A stretch of 64,000 bases of DNA from Pisaster brevispinus. Taxonomy: Eukaryota; Echinodermata; Asteroidea; Forcipulatida; Asteriidae. Below, one piece after another: positions 43,959 through 54,899 of the stretch. The stretch spans positions 11,116,176 through 11,180,175 of the forward strand of contig JAMKCF010000008.1 in the NCBI GenBank assembly GCA_023634235.1. Direction: 5' to 3'. A program made the position numbers and the translations under genes. The stretch's first letter is position 1. Every line of letters begins with the position of its first letter. The notes under the pieces are model-generated. The model did not search any database, was not told the origin of the DNA, and saw only the letters and a program-made list of their open reading frames with translations.

Positions 43959-45304
43959 CCCAGCTGGAAAGGCATAGCCTGATTGAGGACTAAACCCATA
44001 TGTAACAGCTCCAAGCTTCCCATGCTCCAACACTGATTCTACCACATAAGTTGAAGCTTTGTCTTTTAAGGCAAGTTGTAATCTCAAGACACAGTAGCCA
44101 GACTTGTCTATCTCTTCCAGCAGATTCTTCCACTCCTGCACAGCTCCATTTACCAATATAAATGCTGCCTCAGAACATTTGGTGTAAATATCGGCAAAGT
44201 TAGTCATATCCTTTGCATCATGAAGCCAATATGAGGGGAATGTTACCTTCCTCTTAAAGCTCCTGATGGGCGGTATGGTAAATAAGACTGGCTTACTGTG
44301 TCCCTCACAAGTACCGTTCTCATTTGAGCAGTTCAAGAGGGGTTGGTAGAGAGTGAAGGCAAACAGGTTTACTGGCAGGTTACTTTGAACAACTTTTGCC
44401 TGACCATCAAAAACAATTTGAATGTCATTCTGATAATCTCCCAGCCTGTGTGTGGTACCATCATAATTGACAAGAGTGAATTCTTGTGCTGCCATTAAAC
44501 GAACTAAGAAACCACCACCTTGATATCCCTGAAGAGGAGCAAGGAGGAACACGTGCCCCCACCTTGTAACTGGGGTAAGAAATTCGACTTGATGGTCACA
44601 TGAGGACCTGATGTAGGACCCGTCAGTTTGTTGTGTTCTGTAAGAATGACCACAGTCACAACCAGAGATGATAGCAACGGGTGCACTGCTAATCACATGA
44701 GTTCCAAAGTGATCCTCATATGCCTTAAAGTATGCCGACTGCATTTTATGAAGTGCAATGCTCATTGATGATCCACCGTAGTGAATGCTATTATCAAACC
44801 ATACCGTTCCTTCAAGCTTGATATCTACTCTAACTGCTTCATCATTGAGGCTGATGATTATAAACTGCATGTACTGTGTTGTGTATTGACTATCAGGCCA
44901 TGGAGTTGCAATAAAATACTCTGTTCCAAGTGCTGATACAGGAAGGGCAAGGAAGCCATCAGAAACTGTGGGATAGCCATCATCAGATCCATGTGTATAT
45001 GCATCATTCATTCCAAATACAGTAATGTTATGATCAGACACCACATGTATAGCAACATCAGGATATGCAGTATGACCATCAACGGCCATCAAAAATGGTG
45101 GAATATCAAGCACTCTTGTTTCCTTTGGTTCTAGTGTGACCTCAATCAAGAGCTCATTACCTGATACAACAATGTTGGTCTTGGGCGCGTCTGTAGTTGT
45201 TGTAATGAGTAATCGTGGTCCTATTTGTGGCCAGTAGTTACCAGCAGATGTAAATGCCAGTACAAAATCTCTTCCCTCTGTTGGCGATGTTGAATCATCA
45301 AACT
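43953..45304 (-). CDS. IgGFc-binding domain protein, intact terminal domain exon
   Basis: Last exon of a multidomain gene on the minus strand, about 450 codons, open from acceptor CCACAG (45305-45310) to TAG at 43955-43953. It encodes one whole IgGFc-binding-type domain (N-terminal FCGBP-like family): GRDFVLAF near the start, SDGFLALPVSALGTEYFI, VISSAPVAIISGCDCGHSY, TPVTRWGHVFLLAPL and the closing VTYGFSPQSGYAFPAGI. Such proteins are secreted and mucus- or coelom-associated in animals; ligand unknown. It joins in phase 1 to the exon at 45456-46288. No lesion in 1.35 kb, in contrast with the upstream exons. The signal peptide is not visible. It may be a live short gene with an unseen start, or a remnant not yet damaged. 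Confidence 0.85.
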
Positions 45305-45455
45305 CTGTGGAAAATTCAAAGGTATTTTAATTTTGAATCATTAAATTATTACTAAAATAAATTTGTATCATTTTAAACAATAAGTTTGCAGGTCTGACAA
45401 AATAAGTAATTTTTTTTTTATTTGAGACAATGAATATCAAAGTTAACCATTATAC

Positions 45456-46288
45456 CTTTTTGGGAGCTGTCTTGACTACCTAGAGTCACAGGAAATCCAT
45501 AAGCTGTCCCCTGATTGTTGAAGCCATACAGTTGAGCAGAAAAGATGCTGTGACCAGAGATAGAGTTAACCTGATACAGACCTTGTGAAAATCTTGTGAA
45601 GTACACATAGACCACCTGTCTGTAATACAGTCATACTTGTATCCCATAAGACTGGCTGATTGTGCTGTGGTAAGACAGATACAAGTCTGATATCTGAACA
45701 GTTTGATGCAATAACACTGATGTAGTTTAGGTTAATGGTTGAAGTAGCCGCAGGAGGAGTAGTAAAGGTGGCTATAGTGGTCACCTGATCCAGATGAGGT
45801 ACAACTGACATAGTTGGCATTTACATTCCTTCACATTCGTCTGTTATGCTTGAACAGCTCATTTGACCTTGAACTGAAAATGCAACTATAAGTACAGGGT
45901 TTGTTGCTGATATGTCATGTATGTAGGTTGGTTCAGTGATGTAGACTTCCTCCATGCTCCCATCATATAAGTATGTAGAACTTCCTGTGCCAAGATGAAC
46001 ATAAGTTTGCCTTTGACCTCCTGCAATTCTCAAAGTAGTTTGTCCATTTTCATTACCCAGATAAGGTGTTACAAGAAATCGCTTTCACCAAGAATTGATA
46101 GGTGGCAGCTGCTCTACCATAAAACGACAGCTTTTCTGATCTGAACCATCATACATGGTGTATCCACATGAGCTTCCAGATAGAACTCAGAATTACGATG
46201 GATGGGTTACGTATGGGGGCTGAGGTCTCCTGGAATGTTATTCTAAACTCCATGCCTTTGTTGCTTAAACTTCTCACTGCATTTATAT
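45456..46288 (-). pseudogene. IgGFc-binding domain exon, decayed
   Basis: The exon frame is bounded by acceptor CATCCAG and donor AAAAAG|GTATAA. It begins DINAVRSLSNKGMEFRITF and then jumps near 46187, by frameshift and apparent loss of the first half of the domain, to SGSSCGYTMYDGSDQKS. Further lesions: in-frame TGA at 46087-46085, TAA at 45823-45821, and a frameshift near 45615 between VLQTGG and VYVYFTRFSQGLYQVNSISG. It ends TAYGFPVTLGSQDSSQK, the usual domain end. Splice phases to both neighbours (1-1) are preserved, so this was once a normal internal domain. Confidence 0.8.
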
Positions 46289-46542
46289 CTGGATGGAAAA
46301 TAAGATTAAGATTAGAAAATAAAGAATACATTCAATGTAAGTGTAATAGCTGTTTTGTACAGTTCATGCTTTTAGTCATCTGTCTTCAAATGCAAGTACA
46401 TGTACAATGTATAAGGAGACTCATACACAGATTGGGAAATTGGGAAACTTGTCCAGAAACCTGATCCTAGTTTGTACATCCCCAATACTCTAGCCCTCCA
46501 TGTGATAAAGACAACATATCTCTTGAACTGTAATGTTCTTAC

Positions 46543-46634
46543 CGTATTCACAGTGGTCTCCAGCCCAACCAATTGGACATGCACACGTTGGCCAGAGAGA
46601 AGATGTGGTGCAATTCCTCCATTAAGGCAGTATA
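46543..46634 (-). pseudogene. EGF-like exon with 1-nt deletion
   Basis: Acceptor ACTTCAG, donor TACG|GTAAGA, 92 nt. YCLNGG is followed in another frame by NCTTSSLWPTCACPIGWAGD and HCEY. One missing base near 46610 breaks an otherwise standard phase 1-1 EGF exon (93 nt expected). Confidence 0.75.
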
Positions 46635-46914
46635 CTGAAGTTGAACATAATTCCACAACGACAATTAAACAAATAATAAACAAGTTGTCGGGCATTTTTT
46701 ATTTTTTCGTTTAAACCTTGCATACTATGTTTTTTTCCTCAATTGGATTTTTGTGCACTTCTAATTCTTCTGCGTTTAATGTATTTTTTTCTCATTCATT
46801 TTCTTTTCACTTGTGCTCCTTTTATATTTGTTCATGTTTAATACTAGCTTTTTCTGATTACTCCCAGTAATTCACATCATTGTGGCTTTTAATTGTGATG
46901 CAATATTTGCTTAC

Positions 46915-47034
46915 CATTTTCACAATATTGTCCTTGAAACACTGGACCGATACAACTGCATCTATAAGAGCCATCATCCCCCATGATGCACTCTCCGGAA
47001 TTCTGGCAAGCAGTCTCTTCACACGATAAAGGTT
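46915..47034 (-). CDS. EGF-like domain exon
   Basis: 120 nt, acceptor CATTAG, donor AAATG|GTAAGC, phase 1-1. It encodes one EGF-like domain with six cysteines (SCEETACQNSGEC..., then YRCSC, then GQYCEN). Intact in itself, it sits between the decayed upstream IgGFc-binding exon and a frameshifted second EGF exon of the same gene. Confidence 0.8.
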
Positions 47035-47157
47035 CTAATGTGACCACAAAAAAAGGTACAACATAAACATAAAACCTATTTGTGTGTCAAATTTTTCACT
47101 CTATTTCAATTTTAAATCATGATTTTAAAAAACTAAGAAAAATCAAACTAAACAAGC

Positions 47158-48530
47158 TTGGAGGACCTGACTGCATTCCACACCGAGTCTAGTGAATGGA
47201 GGACCTGACTGCATTCCACACTGAGTCTAGTAAATGGAGGACCTGACTGCATTCCACACCGAGTCTAGTAAATGGAGGACCTGACTGCATTCCACACTGA
47301 GTCTAGTGAATGGAGGACCTGACTGCATTCCACACTGAGTCTAGTAAATGGAGGACCTAACTGCATTCCACACTGAGTCTAGTAAATGGAGGACCTGACT
47401 GCATTCCACACTGAGTCTAGTGAATGGAGGACCTGACTGCATTCCACACTGAGTCTAGTGAATGGAGGACCTGACGCATTCCACACTGAGTCTAGTGAAT
47501 GGAGGACCTGACTGCGTTCCACACTGAGTCTAGTAAATGGAGGACCTGACTGCATTCCACACTGAGTCTAGTGAATGGAGGACCTGACTGCATTCCACAC
47601 TGAGTCTAGTAAATGGAGGACCTGACTGCATTCCACACCGAGTCTAGTAAATGGAGGACCTGACTGCATTCCACACTGAGTCTAGTGAATGGAGGACCTG
47701 ACTGCATTCCACACTGAGTCTAGTTAATGGAGGACCTGACTGCATTCCACACTGAGTCTAGTAAATGGAGGACCTGACTGCATTCCACACTGAGTCTAGT
47801 GAATGGAGGACCTGACTGCATTCCACACTGAGTCTAGTAAATGGAGGACCTGACTGCATTCCACACTGAGTCTAGTAAATGGAGGACCTGACTGCATTCC
47901 ACACTGAGTCTAGTGAACGGAGAACCTGTCTGCATTCCACACTGAGTCTAGTGAATGGAGGACCTGACGCATTCCACACTGAGTCTAGTGAATGGAGGAC
48001 CTGACTGCGTTCCACACTGAGTCTAGTAAATGGAGGACCTGACTGCATTCCACACTGAGTCTAGTAAATGGAGGACCTGACTGCATTCCACACCGAGTCT
48101 AGTAAATGGAGGACCTGACTGCATTCCACACTGAGTCTAGTGAATGGAGGACCTGACTGCATTCCACACTGAGTCTAGTAAATGGAGGACCTGACTGCAT
48201 TCCACACTGAGTCTAGTAAATGGAGGACCTGACGCATTCCACACTGAGTCTAGTGAATGGAGGACCTGACTGCGTTCCACACTGAGTCTAGTAAATGGAG
48301 GACCTGACTGCATTCCACACTGAGTCTAGTGATTGGAGGACCTGACTGCATTCCACACTGAGTCTAGTGAATGGAGGACCTGACTGCATTCCACACAGAA
48401 TCTAGTGAATGGAGGACCTGACTGCATTCCACACTGAGTCTAGTGAATGGAGGACCTGACTGCATTCCACACTGAGTCTAGTGAATGGAGGACCTGACTG
48501 CATTCCACCCTGAGTCTAGTGAATGAACTC
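47158..48530. repeat. 38-bp minisatellite, about 36 copies
   Basis: The unit is GGACCTGACTGCATTCCACA followed by CTGAGTCTAGTGAATGGA. Variants include GTAAATGG for GTGAATGG, ACACCGAG for ACACTGAG, and a paired marker (GACCTGACGCATTCC followed by ACTGCGTTCC) seen three times, near 47470, 47965 and 48232. It lies in an intron of the IgGFc-binding-like gene. Confidence 0.95.
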
Positions 48531-48779
48531 TCAAATGAACTGTTTTCCCACTGACTGATATTTGTAAATACTCTCTCCAGGAGGGAATAGTACCGGTTAT
48601 CTGTGATATCTGCTTTTGTTGCCCCTGTATCAAAGACCAATCCCCAAGGGTGGGTACTCTATGCTCGATATCACTCAAAAGTATTTTGCTAAAAAGTTTT
48701 GAAGATGTTTTGTGGACTTGATAATGAAAGACATTAGAACTTTTCTAAACAATTTGGCTTACATAACGGTTTCATCAAC

Positions 48780-49330
48780 ATCAATTCAATACTGATTGCT
48801 CATTAACAATCAAACTGATTGTCTGAACCTCCTTGGTGTTTAATGTTAAAAGTAACCTTAAATGGGACAACCAAATTGATCAGATGTGCAAATCTGTTAA
48901 CCTTAAGCTTCAATTTTTCCCCCATCAACTTGAGTGCTGTTATACTCCCATTAAAGACTTGTTAATGATACACATCATGTATGTTAGGTCTACAATTTAA
49001 TATCACTGGTACAGTTTGGTTCTCATGCAGTTTGGTTCTCTTCTTGGCAAATCTTAATTGGTATGTCTGGAGAAAGTACAGCGCAAGGCCCTCTGCATTA
49101 TTTTACAAATGTCTTTTGTAATGTTTAGTCTTTCAATGCAACTTATTCCCAATTTGTTTTGTCATCTGGTTTTTGTTAGAGGTCATTGATCAGTTCAAAC
49201 AACTACTGACCAGTTGCTTCCACCCAACAAAAATAATCTCAGGACAAGAGTCAAGTATAGAACCAACGAGGGAAAAACGGCCTAGTCCCATCTTTGACTA
49301 CACTTCTCAATTGTTGAATTATCCTGTGCA
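48780..49330 (+). mobile_element. LINE reverse transcriptase 3' fragment, decayed
   Basis: Translation gives NLKWDNQIDQMCKSVNLKL, then TPIKDLLMIHIMYVRSTI and a broken EKVQRKALCIIL. This is the order found C-terminal to the reverse transcriptase core in CR1/L2/Jockey-type LINEs. Stops and shifts interrupt it, and no 5' part is present. Confidence 0.65.
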
Positions 49331-49896
49331 ATCTCTGCTTGTTTTCTATTGAAGCTGGCCAAATCATTTATTTCTTTCTTTTTATTTCAAGACTTTCCCA
49401 TTTTCTGGAAACATCTTCCTTATTTTAAATGAATTTCTTTATTTACTTGCTGTTGAATATCAACGTTTCTTAAAAACACAATTCAGCTCTACGGCTGTTA
49501 TATTTTAATTTTAATAAACCCCCAAAACATCACAGATATTTATATATATGTGGAAACTGATTTGAGACGACATTGATAAAGAACAATATGGGTGCAGTTT
49601 TCTAGGCTATGTGAGTAAGGGTAGAAAACACAACATCTGCATGTAATAAACCAATGATCATTCTAGTTGTCTGAATAAGGGATATATTTTTTGCAGACAG
49701 CAGATTCCACCTTGTTTGGTTATTCCAGCTTTTTAATAGGAGATCCTTCAGTCCTTGAAAGCATTGCATTCAATTGATAAATTCAGGTGTAACTTTCTAA
49801 TGCACTGTAGTTGCAAGCGAGTATTATAATTTAGTAATCTTTTGTACAGTGCTTTGTAATCCACTTTGTGTTTTTCTTAGTTCCAATTTATCTTAC
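49331..49896. other. Intron of the IgGFc-binding-like gene, nothing recognised
   Basis: AT-rich sequence between the LINE remnant and the exon ending at 49897. Confidence 0.4.
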
Positions 49897-51284
49897 CTTT
49901 TGCAGGTATACACTGCCCCTCATGAGATTTCTTACTGATGTATCCAAGATGTTCCCCACCAGTAGTCACTGGCATGGAATATGTGAATTGTCCATTTCTA
50001 CCATGCAGTAAGACTGTAAATGTCGCATCTACATGTTGTGTGTTGAGGTCCATATAAAATGATCCTGGTGACACTTTAGCTCTCAGTACACATGTACTAG
50101 GTGTACTTGAGACTCAGAAGTAATTACAAGCTGGGGGGCTATGTCATTGCAAGCAGCAGTCACCATTACTGTTATGTAGTACCTGGCATAGTGGTAACTT
50201 TCTTGTATTAGTGATGATGAGTTGCAAACTGCAAAGTTAGCCCTGTCAGTAAACTGTTCCAGTGGTGGAATAGTTGTCATAGTAGTCTTAGAGGAAAGTA
50301 AGATGCAGTCAGCTTGTTGGGTACAATCTGGTGAGGGAAATAACCCTGAGGAATAGAGGGTCACCTGCACAGGTTTGTCTGCTACTAGGAATGTTGATTG
50401 ATCAGTAGTCTGATTACTGGGAAGTTGCCATTGCTCACCACGACTAAGTCTGCGGCTAAGACCAATATCAACCAGTCGGACTGTCGTACTAGAACGAGTT
50501 GCTAATACATGAATTGTTCCACTATAGGCAGAGTCCATGTTAGATCCTGGCAAGAGAAACTGTTTGCCTAGTGCATACACTGGAGAAAGTTGTTCCACAA
50601 TGTAACAACAGTTAAGATCCTCACTGATGTCATTAGTAGGACATGTGTTTGCTAAAAGCACATTAACTGGTTTGTCGCTGGTTACTCTGGTTCCTGTCAT
50701 TGTACCATTGCTTTGGATCTGAACACTCTTTCCAATTTCCAACATTATCCTTAGTGTACGACCTGTTTTATATATGATTCCCCTCATACATTAAAGGGCT
50801 TGATGCTTTGATTGAAACACTTGATGTGCCTTTACAAACACCAGTAATTGTCAGCATGGATTAAGCTGTTGCCTCATTGCTTAGTTGCCCTAGTGATGGG
50901 GCTGTAGATGAGGCAATGTACTCCATGCCAAGTGACTGGAATGGTAAGGCCAGAAAACCATCATAAGATGATGTACCAGTATTAACCATAACCTGTGTAC
51001 TGTCACTGGTGAAGATGCTTCTACCCTCACTGTACCACGCTGTGGTCCACTGGCTCGACCCATAGCTGTGGTTGGTAGTTTCACAGCTTTCATCTCACTA
51101 CCTTTCATGTACAAAGACTTGGAAAATTCTGCCTCCGAGACATCTACTTGAACCTTGATGCTTTCCTTCAAGGGCTCAGCAGTTATAACAATCAGGGGCC
51201 CATTGCCTTGGGGGATGCCATTGCCAGGGGGCAAGAAGGTAAACAAACGCCCAGCATTACTGACTTTATGGCCATTGGTAGCAG
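49897..51284 (-). pseudogene. IgGFc-binding domain exon (first domain), decayed
   Basis: Acceptor ATTGCAG (51285-51291), donor AAAAG|GTAAGA. One nearly full domain: GRLFTFLPPGNG, VRVEASSPVTVH, TSSYDGFLALPFQSLGMEY, TSDKPVNVLLANTC, YIVEQLSPVYALGKQFLLPG, ending GQFTYSMPVTTGGEHLG and a short EGQCIPAK linker. Lesions are a frameshift near 50990 (after SPVTVH), an in-frame TAA at 50863-50861, a frameshift near 50780 (MYEGNH to YKTGRTLRI) and one near 50095. The end phase (1) fits the EGF exon at 47034. Upstream exons, including a signal peptide, were not found. Confidence 0.8.
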
Positions 51285-51291
51285 CTGCAAT

Positions 51292-54290
51292 ATAAAAAGA
51301 CAATTGGCGACAAGTATCAAATACTTTCATAGACAAAACAATTGGGTACATGTATGGTAAGAAGATGAATATGATTTCACTGTTAGCAAATGAGACCAAC
51401 AAACTGTATGCTTAATATGAAGCTTGTACTCATTATCTTGTGGGTTTTCAATTGAATTAGTATCTTTGTGAGATTTTCAGTTTAACACATACACCAAATG
51501 TAGCCATGAGCAGCCGTTTCTCCTTCCACTGGACATTACCTCAACTTAACTGACTATTAAAAAATAACCTTCTTAATGACTACAAACTCTGGTTCTTCTC
51601 AGAAGATATTCATTTCACATGGCTGTTACCTGAAAACTATGTTGCTTTTTTTTAAACTTCTCACACCATAAAAAGAGTCTCTGAGTACAAAAGTTGGTCA
51701 TCATGATGAAGGAATCCCCATTTCATAGTCAACCATGTAAACAACATTCATTGCCCATCCCTTGTTTTTTAGTACTGGAAAAAGCAAACAATCGATTCTT
51801 AATAATTATAATTTTACAATTTTCAGCCGCAAAAATTAGACAGCTGAATGTATGACACTCAACATTTGAGTCAACCTTCACGATTTTAATGGAAAGGGGA
51901 TAAAGCAAAAGACAAATGGAAAATATGTTCACAAAAAGGTTTTCTGTTGTTTTTTCTTGTTAAATCAAATAAGTGTTCAAATAAAATATCACATTATCAG
52001 TATATCAAGCAATAATGTTGAGGCACTTCAACAGTCTGTACACAAAAAATACAAACATTTACAAAACATTAACAAAAATTACCAAAATTAACACAAACTC
52101 GGACCAGAACTGATTTACACATAATAACTCCAAGGCATTGAAATTACACAACGAAGTTTTACCTTCGCCACCAATAGGCAGAATTCTACCTAGAAGTGAC
52201 CACTATTAAGCAACACATCGCGAATAGCATAGACAGACAGCTTTTACAATTGCAGATTTTCTGTTAAAAAATTAACAAATAAAGTAACATTCAAATTTAT
52301 CAAATTCAGACCCATAAATTTTATATGATTTTTGATCAGTACCGATCATTTAGAAAAAGCAAAAAAAAAAATTTACCGTGTAATGGTCAAGATGTAATAA
52401 TCTCTCGCAATGACCCCTGAAAATGTTCCTCCTCCGCTGTACATGCCTAGTCCTGAACTAAATTAAAATTCCACAGACCTCTCAAAGTAGAAAATGTATC
52501 ATTGATATCGCCTTGATTATCGGCATAATAAACAGCGGAAACATAATTTCAAGCCCTCCTAGGGCCTATGTCCAATTATCTCAGCAAGTCTCGTGAGATC
52601 TCAGTTTTTGTCACAATATCTTCCAAATTGTTTGTCTTGTTTCCCTACAAACATGAAAAAACACACCAAAAAAACCCACATTTTTCATTAAAAATTAGTC
52701 TTCGAACGCCCGCCGAAAATTAAGTAGCTGATCGAAGAACTTTCCATTATTTGGGCGTAGACCTTTGTTAACTTACCCCATGATTTGCTGAACGTCTAAA
52801 TATCTGCTCTAACAATTTAGAAATTTGTCATTTTTTTGTAAGTGTTTGAAAGAAAAGAAAACAAAACAATGTTATAGCAGAAGAGTACATTTCTAATAGC
52901 AGAAGAGTACATTTTTAATTAGGCATAGACTGGCGTACATCCAACCCGTTTTGAAAAAAAGATGGGAGAATTTAATAGTTGATTGGTGTTTTTCCACATG
53001 TCTACATCACAAGTTTCTGTGTTTGTTGGGGTGTTTTTGTTTTTGTTTTTCCCCCCAATAGAAATAAAATGCGGAACCTGGATGATGAATATCGACCATA
53101 AAAGCATAACATTTTATCACCTTTAGGTTTTTCCTTTAATACTACCCCTCCCCTTTTTTTCTTTATCCCGCTATCATTTTTGACCCCTACGCCCTGGGTC
53201 TCCTGTGTTTACCGCTATTGTACTATGCAATCGGACAATATGAATTACGGGACCGTTTTAATTCGAAGGGTGGTAATGACACGAAGCAAAATGGAAGGAT
53301 ATACGGTGCCATCCAGGCTTGACGAGAAACTGTTACCTTAGTGTGAGCTTAGGGTCATTATTTGATGCCGAAAGTTTAAAGTTTACTAAAGGAATGAGAT
53401 AACAAAACTACGATATATGTTTGCTCCAGCTGCCATTCTGAGTTCTTGCAGATAAATAACTGGCGTGTTACAGTATACCATGTGGTTATTGGTGCGTTAC
53501 AGTATGCCTATAAAGAAGAATAATGCATCAGTTCAATCAACTGTTGTCGGAATATTATGTGAAGATGTCATGATGATCTTTGTCAGAAAAAAAGTTTCTA
53601 AATTTATTTTTTGACGAAGAAGCAAGCTCTCTAAAGTAGTTGATGGCGCGCGAGAATGAACTGTCACAATAGAGGACTAAATACGTCGAGAAGGGGCACG
53701 GTATCGAGTTTCACATACTATAGCTTCTCGGAGCGTGATGACAAACAAAGCCGGTAGGTATAGGCGCTTACAAATCAGAATATATTATCTGAAAAGGCGG
53801 TGCAAACCGGCAGCCAATTCTGGTACAGTGAAGAGGAGACTATGGGGATCACGCCAGTATACAAATTAAGAAGGGAATCAAAACTTCTTCCCTGACTTTA
53901 TTATAAAAAAAAATTAAACAATTGTCTCCAATGGGGTTAATATAAATTTCCAATACTTTGAAAACCCAACATTGTTGAAGTATAACTTAATCAATGGATT
54001 TATTTTAAATTTTGAACGGTCAGTTTCACATGTCGAGACTAATGGGACGGGAACCACTACATACCAATCGAGTGATATAAGAGGTTTAATTATTACCTAT
54101 TGTTTTTTTTCCCGGCTTAAACCAACGTAAATTGTGTTTTAAACATTGGCCTATGTTTTCAGTCTCGGTTGTTGATTCTTTTATGCAACAAATCACTTGA
54201 TTTGCCACTAAAATACGATGGTCGATTTCAAAATTTCCATATTCTACATAAAAAAGGCTCCCGTTACTTGGGTGCCATTTTTGTTTTAGT
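51292..54290. other. Upstream flank, nothing recognised
   Basis: Three kilobases without a supported exon on either strand. Composition is AT-rich with short homopolymers. Confidence 0.4.
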
Positions 54291-54453
54291 GGCTGCTACA
54301 TGACATGTAAATCAAACATGTAATTTGTTAAAAACTACTGTTACTGATGGGGGCGCCGACCCACTTGTTTCTATGGTTGCTACATGTAAATTAAACATGC
54401 GATTTCCTAAAAACTACTGTAACTGTATGGGGGCGCCGACCCACTTGTTTCTA
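54291..54453. repeat. Tandem duplication of ~80 bp
   Basis: Two copies of a segment containing AAAAACTACTGT and GGGGGCGCCGACCCACTTGT. It lies near the left edge of the decayed transposon and may be part of its terminal region. Confidence 0.7.
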
Positions 54454-54899
54454 ATTGGGAGTATACGGGGGGTATTGGTGTCCTTGCGCTGTCAAAAGGA
54501 CCGACTCGAAGCTGTCAATGTCATAGTACCTCGGAAACTAGTCCAACCTTCCCCGTACAAATGCGCAGACCCTACATTTTAAATGTGACGTCACTGGGTG
54601 TTATTGCTAACAAATTGCACACTCTGGAATGACATAAAATACCAGGGAAATTTTAACGAGTTTTAGCTAGAAGAGACTTAAAAGTTGCCAACTTTCATAT
54701 AAACTGGATGCCTGTTTGAAAATGAGTGCATAACAAAACTGAGTTTAATTTTAGAACCCATCTCTAACTTTATTTTGATTTTGATGTTAGGCGATGCTAC
54801 ATAGAGTTTAATATGAGAGCTCTCGACTGCGTCAGATTGAAAGTCCTTATTGATTGTCTGGTGAAGTTGCCAGGGGTTCACCAGTTACAAGGAGCTAGT

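Noticed and set aside
48440..48678. Minus-strand frame with FDTGATKADIT, hinting at an aspartic protease
   Set aside because: Only a short DTGA match, most of the frame runs into the 38-bp minisatellite, and there are no partner motifs.
45456..51284. Frameshifts in the IgGFc-binding exons as assembly errors
   Set aside because: Not excluded, but about 3.5 kb of other coding sequence in the window has no indels, and in-frame stops from substitutions are also present.
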